Of a stretch of 64,000 bases of DNA, positions 52,142-62,100 are shown one piece after another. Every line of letters begins with the position of its first letter. Positions within the stretch are counted from its first letter, which is position 1. The notes beneath the pieces are model-generated. The model did no database searches, had not been told where the DNA came from, and was given only the letters and a program-made list of their open reading frames with translations. The translations under genes and the position numbers were made by a program. Where the stretch lies: contig JAAFIV010000021.1 of NCBI GenBank assembly GCA_013298775.1, positions 22,760-86,759 of the forward strand, given 5' to 3'. This DNA comes from Ignavibacteria bacterium (lineage in GTDB: Bacteria > Bacteroidota > Ignavibacteria > Kapaibacteriales > UBA4661).

Positions 52142-53395
52142 ATGACCGTTCACATGAAGCATTTTCTCGGTGCATTTGCACAACGCCTTCTGATTCTTTT
52201 TTGCGTTGTAGCAAGTGTTTACGCGCCTTCTGCGTTTGCCCAAGAGGACGACGAACTTCTCTCGGCAGAAGAATTAGATATGAAAGAGGAAATCAATTCC
52301 TTGAAACGCGCTATTGACAAACCAGAAGTGGTCTATAAACTCAATCTGAAAAATCAAGGCTACAAAAAACTTCCAGTTACATTTGCAAAACTGACGAAAC
52401 TTCAAGTCTTGATGCTCGACGATAACCCGCTTACGGAGCTGCCTCCAGGACTTCAAAACATGAAGAATTTGCAAATTTTGACCATGAGCAATGCTCGCTT
52501 GAAAAATATTTCGCCGAGTGTTTTTGCAAACCTTAAAAACCTTCAATCGCTCTCGTTGTCAGGTGTTCCGCTTGGTAAATTTCCGAAAGGCTTGGAGCAA
52601 TGCACGAAGATAGAACATTTGTCGCTCGCGAATACGAAATTGAAAGGTGCTGCACCCTCGGAACTCGCAAAGCTACCGAATTTGCTGACCTTAACGCTTG
52701 CCGAGAATGAAATCAGCTCATTGCCAGAGGCTTTTTGCGCAATGCCGAAACTTATTCAGCTCAATCTCAGCCGCAATAAACTCCAAGCCTTGCCTCCAAC
52801 ACTTGATAAATTCTCGGTTCTCAGCGATTTGGAAATTTCCGTAAATAATTTTTCAACGTTTCCTGCTCCGCTTGCAAGCATTCCGAAATTGCGTCGCCTC
52901 ATTATGCAGGAGAACCCGCTTCAAAGCTGGTCTCCAGCACTTGCGAGCATGAGAAGTTTGCGTTCCTTGAATATCTCTTCGTGCAAAACGACAATCTTTC
53001 CTACCGAGATGTGTTCGTTGGATAGTCTCGTCATTTTCACCGCCAACAATAACCGTTTTGCCGAGATTCCATCAGCGATTGGCGGTATGACAAACTTGCG
53101 GGAGTTCAACATTGCATATTCACAGGTAAAAGTATTGCCGAAAGAATTTACCGCATTGAAAGAGCTGCGTTTTCTGAATCTTGCCTACAATCAGCTTCAG
53201 GACTTGCCCGAAGAACTTGCGGATATGACCAGTTTGATGACGCTCAATGTCTATGGCAACCAATGCAAAAAATTACCGCAAAATATTGGCAATTTGAAAA
53301 AACTCACCGAATGCTTTGTGCTACTGGGAAATCCACTGCCCAAGCAAGAAGTAGAGCGCGTGACGGGGCTTTTCGCGCCGAATGTTGTACAATAA
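52142..53395 (+). CDS. Secreted leucine-rich-repeat protein
   Basis: A 417-residue exported protein from the ATG at 52142 (ATG at 52154 is also possible, TTG at 52121 rejected). The signal peptide runs to PSAFAQ. From about residue 60 it is leucine-rich repeats of 23 residues of the LxxLxxLxLxxNxLxxLPxxL type (for example LPNLLTLTLAENEISSLPEAFCAMPKLIQLNLSRNKLQALPPTL), about 14 repeats to near the end. No sorting domain or lipobox is seen. LRR proteins bind other proteins, but the partner is unknown. Confidence 0.88.
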   Translation: MTVHMKHFLGAFAQRLLILFCVVASVYAPSAFAQEDDELLSAEELDMKEEINSLKRAIDKPEVVYKLNLKNQGYKKLPVTFAKLTKLQVLMLDDNPLTELPPGLQNMKNLQILTMSNARLKNISPSVFANLKNLQSLSLSGVPLGKFPKGLEQCTKIEHLSLANTKLKGAAPSELAKLPNLLTLTLAENEISSLPEAFCAMPKLIQLNLSRNKLQALPPTLDKFSVLSDLEISVNNFSTFPAPLASIPKLRRLIMQENPLQSWSPALASMRSLRSLNISSCKTTIFPTEMCSLDSLVIFTANNNRFAEIPSAIGGMTNLREFNIAYSQVKVLPKEFTALKELRFLNLAYNQLQDLPEELADMTSLMTLNVYGNQCKKLPQNIGNLKKLTECFVLLGNPLPKQEVERVTGLFAPNVVQ

Positions 53396-53631
53396 TTTTT
53401 GGCGCATTCAGATTTTTTTTGTTTGCAGATAAAGTCCAAATTTTTAGGATAAAGATGATTGAAAAGCGAGCAATGATGAGCGTTTGCAGACGCGACAGAA
53501 ATATCCTATTTGCGCATTCAATCATCTTTCATCTGCATTTCTTGAGCGAGCAGGAAACTTTCCAGCATATATCAGACGTTTAGGCAATATTGTAAATCAA
53601 AGGTTCTTGATTAACTTTTTTAGGAATGATT

Positions 53632-55161
53632 ATGAAAAAGAATGTTGCGATTATTGGCTCCGGATTTGGCGGGCTTTCGGCGGCAGTGCGCTTGCAAGCG
53701 CAAGGCTTTAACGTAACGATGTTTGAGAAGAACGAGAAGGTAGGCGGTCATGCGTATCAAATCAAAAAAAATGGTTATACGTTTGATATGGGTCCATCGC
53801 TCATCACCGCACCAGATGTGATTCAGAAGGTGTTTGCCACGGCTGGGCGGCGCATGGAAGACTACATGGAAATGCACTATCTCGACCCCTTTTACCGCAT
53901 TTATTTCCACGATAAAACCTTCATTGACTACACCGGCGACAGCGAGCGCATGAAAGCAGAGTTTGCAAAATTCAACGTGCAAGACGCTGAGAACTATGAT
54001 AAATTCATGGTCGCCGCGAAAAACCTCTACGATGCCGTTATTACTGATGGTTTGGGGACAACGCCGTTTATGGATTTGCGTACCTACTTTGGTTTTGTGC
54101 CGCGTGCGTTGAAATTAAACGCTCTCTTTCCCGCATATACCTTCGTAAAGCAATATTTCAAAGACTTCCGCACACGCTTCACCTTCTCCTTTCATCCGCT
54201 TTTCATTGGCGCAAGCCCCTTTCGCGCTCCCGCAATTTACCTGATGATTCCGTACTTGGAAAAGAATGGTGGCGTGTGGTTTTCCAAAGGCGGGATGTAC
54301 AGTTTTGTGCAAGCCTTGGAAAAGCTCTTTTTGGAATTGGGTGGGACAATCAAAACAAGCTGCCCCGTTGATGAAATCGTGATTGATGCTGCAACAAAAC
54401 GCGCAACAGGCGTAAAAGCTGGCGGTCAGGTCTATCCAGTGGATGCAGTTGTTTCCAATGCCGATTTTGCCCACACGATGAAAAAGCTCATCAAACCTGA
54501 GAACCGCAAAAAATGGACAGATAAAAAAGTGGATGGCTTGGATTATTCCATGAGTGCCTTTCTCATGTACATTGGCACGAAGAAAAAATATCCTGAACTG
54601 TTGCACCACACCTTGATTCTCGCAGAACGCTACAAGGAACTTGTGAAAGATATTTTTGACAAAAAAGTATTGCCAGAAGATTTTTCGATGTATCTCCACG
54701 TTCCAACCCGCACCGATGCTGGAATGGCTCCTGAAGGCTGCGAAAGTATGTACGTGCTGATTCCCGTTGCGAATCTCGCATCGGGCTTGAAATGGGACGA
54801 CATCAAACAAACCTACGCCGATAAAGTGCTGAAATTTTTGGAAGAAGATTTTGGTATGGAAGGTTTGAAAGAAAATATCGAAGTGCTGGAACTTTTCACA
54901 CCCGAAGACTTCAAACGCGAGCGAAATAGCCACTTAGGAAGCGCGTGGGGCGTTGAACCGTCGCTCATCCAAACGGCGTATTTCCGTCCGCACAATCGCA
55001 GCGAGGACGTTCCGAATATGTATCTTGTCGGCACAAGCACACATCCAGGCGCAGGCGTTCCAGGCGTACTGATGACCGCCGAAACGACGCATAAACTCTT
55101 GTGTCAGGATTTTGGAATGGAATTTACGCCAGAAGCAAGTCCTGAGCCAGTGCTTGCGTAA
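53632..55161 (+). CDS. crtI: CrtI-type carotenoid (phytoene) desaturase
   Basis: A 509-residue FAD enzyme. The ATG at 53632 is preferred over 53626 because TAGGA lies 6 bp before it. The N-terminal dinucleotide fold reads VAIIGSGFGGLSAAVRLQAQGFNVTMFEKNEKVGGHAY, followed by FDMGPSLIT. The C-terminal carotenoid-desaturase motif is NMYLVGTSTHPGAGVPGVLMTAETT. Such enzymes introduce double bonds into phytoene or related carotenes. CrtN, CrtD and CrtO-like relatives share these motifs, so the exact step is uncertain. No phytoene synthase or cyclase gene is adjacent. A terminator at 55350-55390 lies beyond an inserted mobile element. Confidence 0.9.
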   Translation: MKKNVAIIGSGFGGLSAAVRLQAQGFNVTMFEKNEKVGGHAYQIKKNGYTFDMGPSLITAPDVIQKVFATAGRRMEDYMEMHYLDPFYRIYFHDKTFIDYTGDSERMKAEFAKFNVQDAENYDKFMVAAKNLYDAVITDGLGTTPFMDLRTYFGFVPRALKLNALFPAYTFVKQYFKDFRTRFTFSFHPLFIGASPFRAPAIYLMIPYLEKNGGVWFSKGGMYSFVQALEKLFLELGGTIKTSCPVDEIVIDAATKRATGVKAGGQVYPVDAVVSNADFAHTMKKLIKPENRKKWTDKKVDGLDYSMSAFLMYIGTKKKYPELLHHTLILAERYKELVKDIFDKKVLPEDFSMYLHVPTRTDAGMAPEGCESMYVLIPVANLASGLKWDDIKQTYADKVLKFLEEDFGMEGLKENIEVLELFTPEDFKRERNSHLGSAWGVEPSLIQTAYFRPHNRSEDVPNMYLVGTSTHPGAGVPGVLMTAETTHKLLCQDFGMEFTPEASPEPVLA

Positions 55162-55170
55162 AAAATATAC

Positions 55171-55315
55171 GGTAATGGGTCAGGTCTTCCCGCCCCAATC
55201 GGCTGAGGAGTGCATGAACGATGCCGTCTGGCGAGTGTGTCGCTTCCCTATCACTCGCCGGACGGCTACTGCTCTTATGATAACAGCCGTCCGACGAGAA
55301 CACCGACTACGTTAC
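55171..55315. mobile_element. 145-bp element related to 10359-10508
   Basis: It starts GGTAATGGGTCAGG and its other end is GTTAC. The interior CTCGCCGGACGGCTACTGCT...ACAGCCGTCCGACGAGAAC is the inverse of the left half of the element at 10359-10508. It lies 10 bp after the desaturase stop codon, between the gene and its terminator. Confidence 0.8.
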
Positions 55316-55349
55316 AATACAAGAATACTTTTGCTCAATAATAGCATTC

Positions 55350-55390
55350 ACGCCCGCTAAACCTTGTATTTGGCGGGCGTTTGTATTTTT
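55350..55390 (+). terminator. Rho-independent terminator, probably of the desaturase gene
   Basis: ACGCCCGC and GCGGGCGT form an 8-bp perfect stem around a 15-base loop, followed by TTGTATTTTTCTTCTTT. It is 190 bp after the desaturase stop, the distance being mostly the inserted element. It is the last feature in the 335-bp gap before the gene at 55496. Confidence 0.75.
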
Positions 55391-55495
55391 CTTCTTTGTG
55401 ATTCTTTGCTAGCGTAATATCTTCGTACTGCTGCAAAGTTTCTTGGCTTTGCTTCATTTGTAGGATACTTTCTTTCATACCTTGAGGACGACGAT

Positions 55496-57721
55496 ATGAC
55501 GCGCTTTCGCGCCTTTTTTTTCATAATTGTTTTAAGTGCAAATGTGAGTATTTCCCTTCTTGCACAACAACAAGTACAATCGCCACAGCAAGCTCCCCCA
55601 CTACGCTTGGGCGTGTTTGCTCATGGAATGCGGTATTTCCATGAAGCGCGATTTTTGGGGCATTTGAACGCAGAATATCCGCAAATCCCAGAATATGTGC
55701 GCTTGCTAGAGCCGATGCGCCTTACAGAAAATCCTCTTGCGTGGAATGCTGGCGTTTTGGCAGAATGGTTGCCAGTGCGACTTTTCGCGGGAAGTTCGTT
55801 GGGAGTTGGTGTTCGGCTTGGGGTGAATTCTTTCGCCACGACGTTTCAATCCTCGTCGCCGTTTCGATTTGAAGGCGATACTCTTCTCAACAGTTCACTG
55901 CGCCTGACGCTCCAAACCTCTGGCATATACGCAAACGCTGAACCAATGCTGCTTTGGAGTTTTGCCGATGAGCAAGCACTCATCATGCTTGGTGGGCGTT
56001 TTTCCACAGCGTTGAACGAAACAACGACCCAAAGAGGAAGATTTTTTATTGGAGACAAGCCGCTTGACGACAACGATGCACGAAAGATGCTTGAGCCACA
56101 GGATTTTTCTGGTAAAATCTCGTCGAGCGCAGTATTTATGCCGTCGGTGTTCGTTGGTGCATCGTGGCAATTTCCCTTGAATCCCAAGAAAACGTTGCTG
56201 CTTTGCCCCGAAGTATTTTTCACAACATCATTAGGAAATATCACCGACGACCTTCGCGCAGCAAGCGGTGATGCGCTTTCACGCTGGACCGCTACTTCTG
56301 TGCGGGTTGGAGCTTCCTTGAAATTTTCACCCGAACCTCCGAATCCTCCGCAAGAGCAAAACTCAAGCGGTGAAGCGGACTCTGGGGGAATTGCTTCAGA
56401 AAATGGCGAGAATGCTTCTGGACGCGGACGCTTCAATAATGGCAATGGTAATGATAATGGGAAAGCTGCACAGCCAGTAACGGTGCGGATTCTGTCAGTA
56501 GAAGGGATTGAGCGCGACGGACGGCGCAGCTTTTCTCCAACCTTAAAAGTGGAAGAATTTATCGGCTCGTCGTCGCGATATTTGCTACCGTTTGTGTTTT
56601 TTGAGAAAAATTCTGCGGTGCTTCCCGACCGCTACACGCAGTTCCGCGCACAAGACGTGGAGCAGTTTTCCAACGAAACCTTGTTGCAAACAACCTTTCA
56701 AGACAATCACGAATTAGATGCGTATTACAATATGCTGAACGTTATTGGCTCACGCATGAGGAATTATGCGGCTGCAAAGCTGACGCTGATTGGCTACAAC
56801 GACGCATCCGCCGAAGCAAGCACTAAAGCCCTCGCGCTGCAACGCGCTGAAGCTGTGAAGACGTATTTGCGCACCGTGTGGGGAATTGCTCCAAACCGCA
56901 TCATTACTCGCTCTTTTGGCACAAAAGGCAATAGCGACATCGTTGATTCGGAAGAAAATCGTTCCGTCGAAATGGAAGCAACAATGCCAGAAATTTTGGA
57001 TGAATTGCGCTTTGATTACACGCACCGTGCCACAACACCGCCAAAGGTAGATTTTATGCCAGAAATCAACGCACCCGAAGGATTATTTGCCTGGTCATTG
57101 GCTGTGAACGGGCGCGGTATTTTCCAAGCCGATGCACACAAGCAAAAACGAGATTCTACGCTGCGTTTAGCGGATTTCAACGGAACAATTATTCCAAAAA
57201 CTATCACGTGGGGCGCAGAAAAAGCGTTATCAAAACTCTCCTCGCTGAAAGAAGAGCCGTTCACGGTGCGCCTTCGCGCTGCCGATACGCTCCGTCAAAG
57301 CTCAGAAGCCAGTGTCAGTCTGCCCGTGCAGGTTTTGAGTATTGAAGCAAAGCGCAAACAAAATATGCCCGATGTGCGCATTGGCACGTACTGGGTATTT
57401 TGTTTCGACCTCAACTCCACGCAAATTCTCGTGGATGAGCGCGTTCGCCGAGCGGTGAAAAATATTAAAAATAATATCGTTCCAGGCGCGAGCGTTGAAA
57501 TTACTGGCTTTGCTGACACACGCGGCAACGTCGAGAAAAACCGCAAACTCTCCAATGAACGCGCCGAAGCGGTCTTGAGGCTTTTGAGTGTTCCGTCGTC
57601 GAAAATTGGCAATGTGGAAGGGCGCGGCGAATCTACGCTTTACGAAAACGACTTGCCCGAAGGGCGCATGTATAACCGTTTTGTGCGCGTGGATGTTCGC
57701 ACGCCGATTGAACGAAAGTAA
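55496..57721 (+). CDS. Outer membrane protein with two OmpA-type domains
   Basis: A 741-residue protein; the start ATG has GAGG 9 bp upstream (TTGAGGACGACGATATG). A signal peptide (to SLLAQ) is followed by a beta-barrel-like region (about 40-285). A low-complexity linker rich in Pro, Asn, Gly and Glu (about 286-330, PPNPPQEQNSSGEADSGG then GRGRFNNGNGNDNG) precedes two OmpA-like peptidoglycan-associated segments. The first (about 360-500) has FVFFEKNSAVL, TLIGYNDASAEASTKALALQRAEAV and NRSVEME. The second (about 640-740) has VFCFDLNSTQILVDERV, EITGFADTRGNVEKNRKLSNERAEAVLRLL and NRFVRVDV. Two OmpA domains in one chain are unusual. It probably anchors the outer membrane to the cell wall. Confidence 0.88.
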   Translation: MTRFRAFFFIIVLSANVSISLLAQQQVQSPQQAPPLRLGVFAHGMRYFHEARFLGHLNAEYPQIPEYVRLLEPMRLTENPLAWNAGVLAEWLPVRLFAGSSLGVGVRLGVNSFATTFQSSSPFRFEGDTLLNSSLRLTLQTSGIYANAEPMLLWSFADEQALIMLGGRFSTALNETTTQRGRFFIGDKPLDDNDARKMLEPQDFSGKISSSAVFMPSVFVGASWQFPLNPKKTLLLCPEVFFTTSLGNITDDLRAASGDALSRWTATSVRVGASLKFSPEPPNPPQEQNSSGEADSGGIASENGENASGRGRFNNGNGNDNGKAAQPVTVRILSVEGIERDGRRSFSPTLKVEEFIGSSSRYLLPFVFFEKNSAVLPDRYTQFRAQDVEQFSNETLLQTTFQDNHELDAYYNMLNVIGSRMRNYAAAKLTLIGYNDASAEASTKALALQRAEAVKTYLRTVWGIAPNRIITRSFGTKGNSDIVDSEENRSVEMEATMPEILDELRFDYTHRATTPPKVDFMPEINAPEGLFAWSLAVNGRGIFQADAHKQKRDSTLRLADFNGTIIPKTITWGAEKALSKLSSLKEEPFTVRLRAADTLRQSSEASVSLPVQVLSIEAKRKQNMPDVRIGTYWVFCFDLNSTQILVDERVRRAVKNIKNNIVPGASVEITGFADTRGNVEKNRKLSNERAEAVLRLLSVPSSKIGNVEGRGESTLYENDLPEGRMYNRFVRVDVRTPIERK

Positions 57722-57841
57722 CAACAATGCAGAGTTTCAATACCTTCCTTCCGGTCAAATACTCAGGTACTAAATGATTTCAGTTGGAAGTCAGGTATGG
57801 TACTGGGTTGAAAAGGTAAAAAAACAAAGAGTGGTACAGAC

Positions 57842-58897
57842 CTATGTACACGACAAAAGCCCTAGAAAGCTGATGAGGACTTGTCTGAAGTGCTGCGAAT
57901 TAAGCAAAGAATGCTGAAGTTCTTGCAGTCCATATGCGGTAATGGAATGCGCCCATCGCCCATGTTTTTTGACGGAAATGGCTTTTTGTTCCATCAAAAA
58001 GAGTCCAGATTTGTACGCCCAGAGAAGAGCAATGGCAAGTAAAGCAAATAATCGCCAGAGCCTTGCAGGGTCGTTAAGGTGCGTTATCTCAAGGTTGAAC
58101 CCGCGTGACTTCAAAGAAGCGAAGAGCGTTTCAATCGTCCATCGCTGTTGGTAGAGAGCGAAGGCATTTCGAGTTTGTTGCTGATGAGCAATAATACACC
58201 AATCATGCTCTAAACGCATAACACTGATATAGAAGCGGACACCATAGATGTCCGTCTCGAAACGTCCTCTGGTGCGTTGTCCTGTCTGCATCCATGCAAG
58301 GGCGTGTTGGATTTGCTGCTTGCCCTGTGGCGTATCGACGACCGTGTTGGCGCGAAGGCGAACAAAGAGCGGGATGTTGCGCCGCTCAAGGAACAGAAAC
58401 CAATGCTGACCGATGAACTCACGGTCCGCCACCAGTTTTGTGATGTGGGTAACGGGCATGACTAAAAGCAAGCGTTTGAGCAGTTTCTGCCGCGCACTGG
58501 TGCGTGAATTGCCCGCTTTGGGAAGCATCATCCAGAACAAGGGCATGGATGTCCCTTCGACAACGATGCCTAGAACAAGGATATTGAAAACCACCTTCCC
58601 AAAATGCCACTCTGTGCGGTCAAGGCTCAGGGTGTAGGGCGGCGGTATCGGCATCAGTGCAAGAATCATCCGCGCAATATCCTCTCCACGAAAGGAGAAC
58701 TCGGCAAAGAAGCGTTGTACGCGCCGATATTTGGATTCTTTTTTGCTCTTGCCATCAAGAGCGTTGGCAATTTTGATGCCATTGACCGTGCAGACCTTGA
58801 GCACGGCGATAATGTAACTGGCAGCAAAGTCGCACCGACGTTTATCCCACGAAAGATGGTGTTGGAAAACGTTGCTCAGAGTCGTAATTTCGTTCAT
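57842..58897 (-). CDS. IS4-family transposase
   Basis: A 351-residue DDE transposase. First Asp in LSLDRTEWHFG (near 95), second in KLVADREFIGQHW (near 160), and the Y..R...E......K signature of IS4 enzymes in YQQRWTIETLFASLKSRGFNLE (Glu near 258). Its stop codon, TAG, is the reverse of the first three bases (CTA) of the left end, so gene and element end together. The frame is intact, so the element is probably active. It is the likely source of transposase for the small elements at 18572-18723 and 51935-52099. Confidence 0.95.
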   Translation of the reverse strand: MNEITTLSNVFQHHLSWDKRRCDFAASYIIAVLKVCTVNGIKIANALDGKSKKESKYRRVQRFFAEFSFRGEDIARMILALMPIPPPYTLSLDRTEWHFGKVVFNILVLGIVVEGTSMPLFWMMLPKAGNSRTSARQKLLKRLLLVMPVTHITKLVADREFIGQHWFLFLERRNIPLFVRLRANTVVDTPQGKQQIQHALAWMQTGQRTRGRFETDIYGVRFYISVMRLEHDWCIIAHQQQTRNAFALYQQRWTIETLFASLKSRGFNLEITHLNDPARLWRLFALLAIALLWAYKSGLFLMEQKAISVKKHGRWAHSITAYGLQELQHSLLNSQHFRQVLISFLGLLSCT

Positions 58898-59020
58898 TGA
58901 AAACCGTCAGAAAAGTGGAGGAGATTGAGGAGTGAACACCGCAATCTACCGCTTTTTGAGCGGTTTTCTTCTTTCTAGCTACGATGAAATCTTGCTCTGT
59001 GAGTTTTGTCGTGTACAAAG
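57842..59020. mobile_element. Complete IS4-family insertion sequence, 1179 bp
   Basis: The ends CTATGTACACGACAAAA (57842-57858) and inverted CTTTGTACACGACAAAA (59004-59020) differ at one base. GGTACAGAC is duplicated on both sides (57833-57841 and 59021-59029). One transposase gene fills most of it. The site of insertion is inside the palindromic core of a smaller element. Confidence 0.95.
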
Positions 59021-59161
59021 GGTACAGACATTCTTGTCTGTGTTTTCCACCTGAATCCCGCACTAACACTCACAGAAAAGAATGTCTGTGCCACTCATGA
59101 GGTAAGGATTCTTTCCAACTGAAATCATTTAGCACCAATACTCAACACTTATTGTCATTGC

Positions 59162-62100
59162 ATGTTTATTTCTCAAAACAATATGCTTTTTCTTGCACAA
59201 ATCACATCTCTACTTATTCGTACAAGCCTCATCATTCCTTGCTTGTGGCTTATTTTCTATGTTTCACCTCTGTACGCCCAAACACAAGAAATAGAGTGGG
59301 TTCCGACCAATGGTCCAGGCGGTGGGCAGGTATATTGTTTCACCGTGTTGGGGGAAAATACCTTTGTTGGTACAAATGCGGGCGTATTCCGCGCAGCATC
59401 AGGTGGAGCATCAGGTTCGGTGGAGTGGTCGAAAACAGGCAAGGGGTTATTGAATACAAAAGTTCTCTCGCTCGCAAGTCTTGGAAGTATCGTGTTTGCT
59501 GGAACGGAAGGCGGCTTGTTTCAATCGAATGATAGTGGCGCGACGTGGTTTGCTCCGCGAGAAAATTTCACCAACAGACCAATTTCTGCACTTGTTGCAC
59601 AAGGTTCGACGCTCCTTCTTATCAGCAGCACTCAGCTTTTGCGCTCCTCAGATACAAGCAAAACATGGATTCCAGCGCAATTTTCAACCACTCCTGGCGG
59701 CATTCTTTCAATTGCCACCAATGGTTCAGATTTTTTCGTAGGAACGGGTACGGGGAAAATTTTTCGCTCTACCAATAATGGCGTTCAATGGCAAGAAGTA
59801 TTTTCTTCACTCTCGCAAATCAGTATTGGTGCGCTTTCTGGCAATAGCACCTATCTTGTCGCTGGTACAAGTAGTGGGCAAATTTTGCGCTCGCTCAATA
59901 ACGGAACAACGTGGAACCCAGTGAATATCGGCATTCCAACACGTTCTATTGAAACAATCCTTGTAGATGGACAACGTATCTTTGCTGGACCACGCGGCAG
60001 CGTTATACGCTCAGAAGATGGAGGCACGACGTGGAGAGAGCTTGGTTTCACGGCTGGTCAAATTGCAACATCGCTCGCAAGGCAAGGAAATTCGCTCTAT
60101 ATCGGCGCGGGAAATGGCGTACATTATTCCAATGACAATGGCACGACGCTAGGGCTTGGTAATACAGGGCTTGCCGCAACAGAAGTCCACGTGGTGCAAG
60201 CAAGCGGTGATACGCTTTTTGCTGGAACACATACCAACGGAATTTTCCGCTCATTGGACAAAGGCACGACATGGGAAACCATGAACAACGGGCTGTTTAC
60301 ACGCGATGTGTTATCTCTAGCGGCGGCGGGCAATACGATGTTTGCTGGCACGCATGGAAGCGGCGTATATCGCTCTGCCGACAGAGGGCAATCTTGGCAA
60401 CAAACCTTTGGCGTGGACCTTGCAAGACTCGTGTATGCGGTCGAAATTATTGGGAATACTATCCTTGCTATTGATGACTTTGGCTATCTTGCCCGCTCTA
60501 CCGATAATGGCAGGACGTGGCAGTCGCGAGCGGCAGAGTTTAAGGGAAGAGGCTATGCGATAAGTGTTATTCGAGGTAGTATTTATGCGGGTACCGGCGG
60601 TGGGATGTATCGCTCCACCGATGATGGTATGACGTGGACACTTGTCCCAGCATTTAATTCGACCTTCAACGGTCCAATTATTGAATTCAATAACACTCTT
60701 TTTGGCGCGTCGGGACAAGGCATTTTGCGCTCTGCTGATGGTGGTAGAACGTGGACGGAGTCAATGAATGACTTGCGTTTTCAAGTGAATTCTTTTCATG
60801 TTTTCGAGGGTAGTTTGTATGCTGTTGCTGGTACGCAAGTGTACCGTTTGGAAGGTGTTTTTAATTGGAAAAATGTTTCAACAGGACTTCCATCGCTCGG
60901 TGTTTCGTCGCTGACAACATCACAACTCGCAGTATCGCAATCAACATTGTTTACAGCGACATCCAGTTCTGGTGTTTATCGTGCTGCGAGGATAGAACGT
61001 TTCCCCATTCTCGCTGCAACGCCAGCACAAATTCGCTTCACACCAACGCAACCCAATACTCCTTCCAACATTGAATCCTACACGGTTTCAGGGCAGTTTT
61101 TAACGACAAATACCGTTAGTATTGTTGCACCGCCGCAAGTGCAGATTTCCCTCAGTGCAAGCGGTCCATTTTTGAGTAATATTTCCTTACCCGTCAGTAA
61201 TGGTAATTTGCCAGAAACGCGCATATTTGCTCGTGTTTTGGGCAGTTCCTCACAGAATATTACAAGTGAAATCACAAACACAAGTAGTGTAAGTTCGGCA
61301 AATGTGAGCATACAAGCTGCAATCCTCTCTCCCACAATTCCACGTCAAGGATTATTAGTCAATCCCGATGCTTTGAATTTTGGAAACCATGTTATTGGCA
61401 CACCCTTGAACCCGCTTAGTTACACGATTTCTGGCGTTGTACAAGGCGCACCATCACTTCGCGTTGTTGCCCCTCCCTACATTACGGTTTCGCTTTCTCC
61501 AACGGGACCATTTACGAGCAGTGCTACGGTGCCTTCGGACAATGGGTTGTTCAATGCTGTTCGTGTGTACGTACGCTGGCATACCGAAAGCGTGAATCGG
61601 CTTGGCACGGCAATCACACACGTTTTACCCGTTGTGCAGGATTCCACCAATGATATTCGCGTAAATTTGAGTGGCAATATTTTCTTGCCGCCTGTACCAG
61701 TGATTAGCATTACGACTACACATCCCAATAGCACTGCTGGCAGCATCAATCTTGGTACAATTGTGCAAAATAGCGCATTGCCACAAGCAAGTTACACCAT
61801 CACAGGGCAAAATCTGCTCGGAAACGTGGTCATTACTGCGCCACAGGGATTTCAATTACAAAATCCCCAAACACTTGCTTGGGAAAATACACTTTCGCTT
61901 CAACCCAATCAAAATCGCAGCACAACACAGACTGTCTCACTTCGCGCAATAAGTACAAGTTCGCCTGGAACGATACAAGGAATATTTACGAATTCAACGC
62001 TTGGCGGAGACTCATTACGAACTGTTGTTTTGGGAACTATCGTCGCGCCACCGCCGCCGCCGCTTGAGTGGTCGGTTGCTCCTTCGCCTTTGTCTTTTGA

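Larger units (their letters stand above)
57766..59136. mobile_element. GGTACTAAATGATT-ended element interrupted by the IS4-family insertion
   Basis: The ends GGTACTAAATGATTTCAGTT and the inverse of GGTGCTAAATGATTTCAGTT are like those of 20354-20552. The host element is about 190 bp once the IS (57842-59020) and one 9-bp duplication are removed. It is itself flanked by AATACTCA (57758-57765 and 59137-59144), an 8-bp duplication. Confidence 0.85.

Noticed and set aside
54115..54933. 272-codon minus-strand frame opposite the CrtI gene
   Set aside because: It is rich in Phe, His and Cys and has no domain; the CrtI motifs fix the plus strand.
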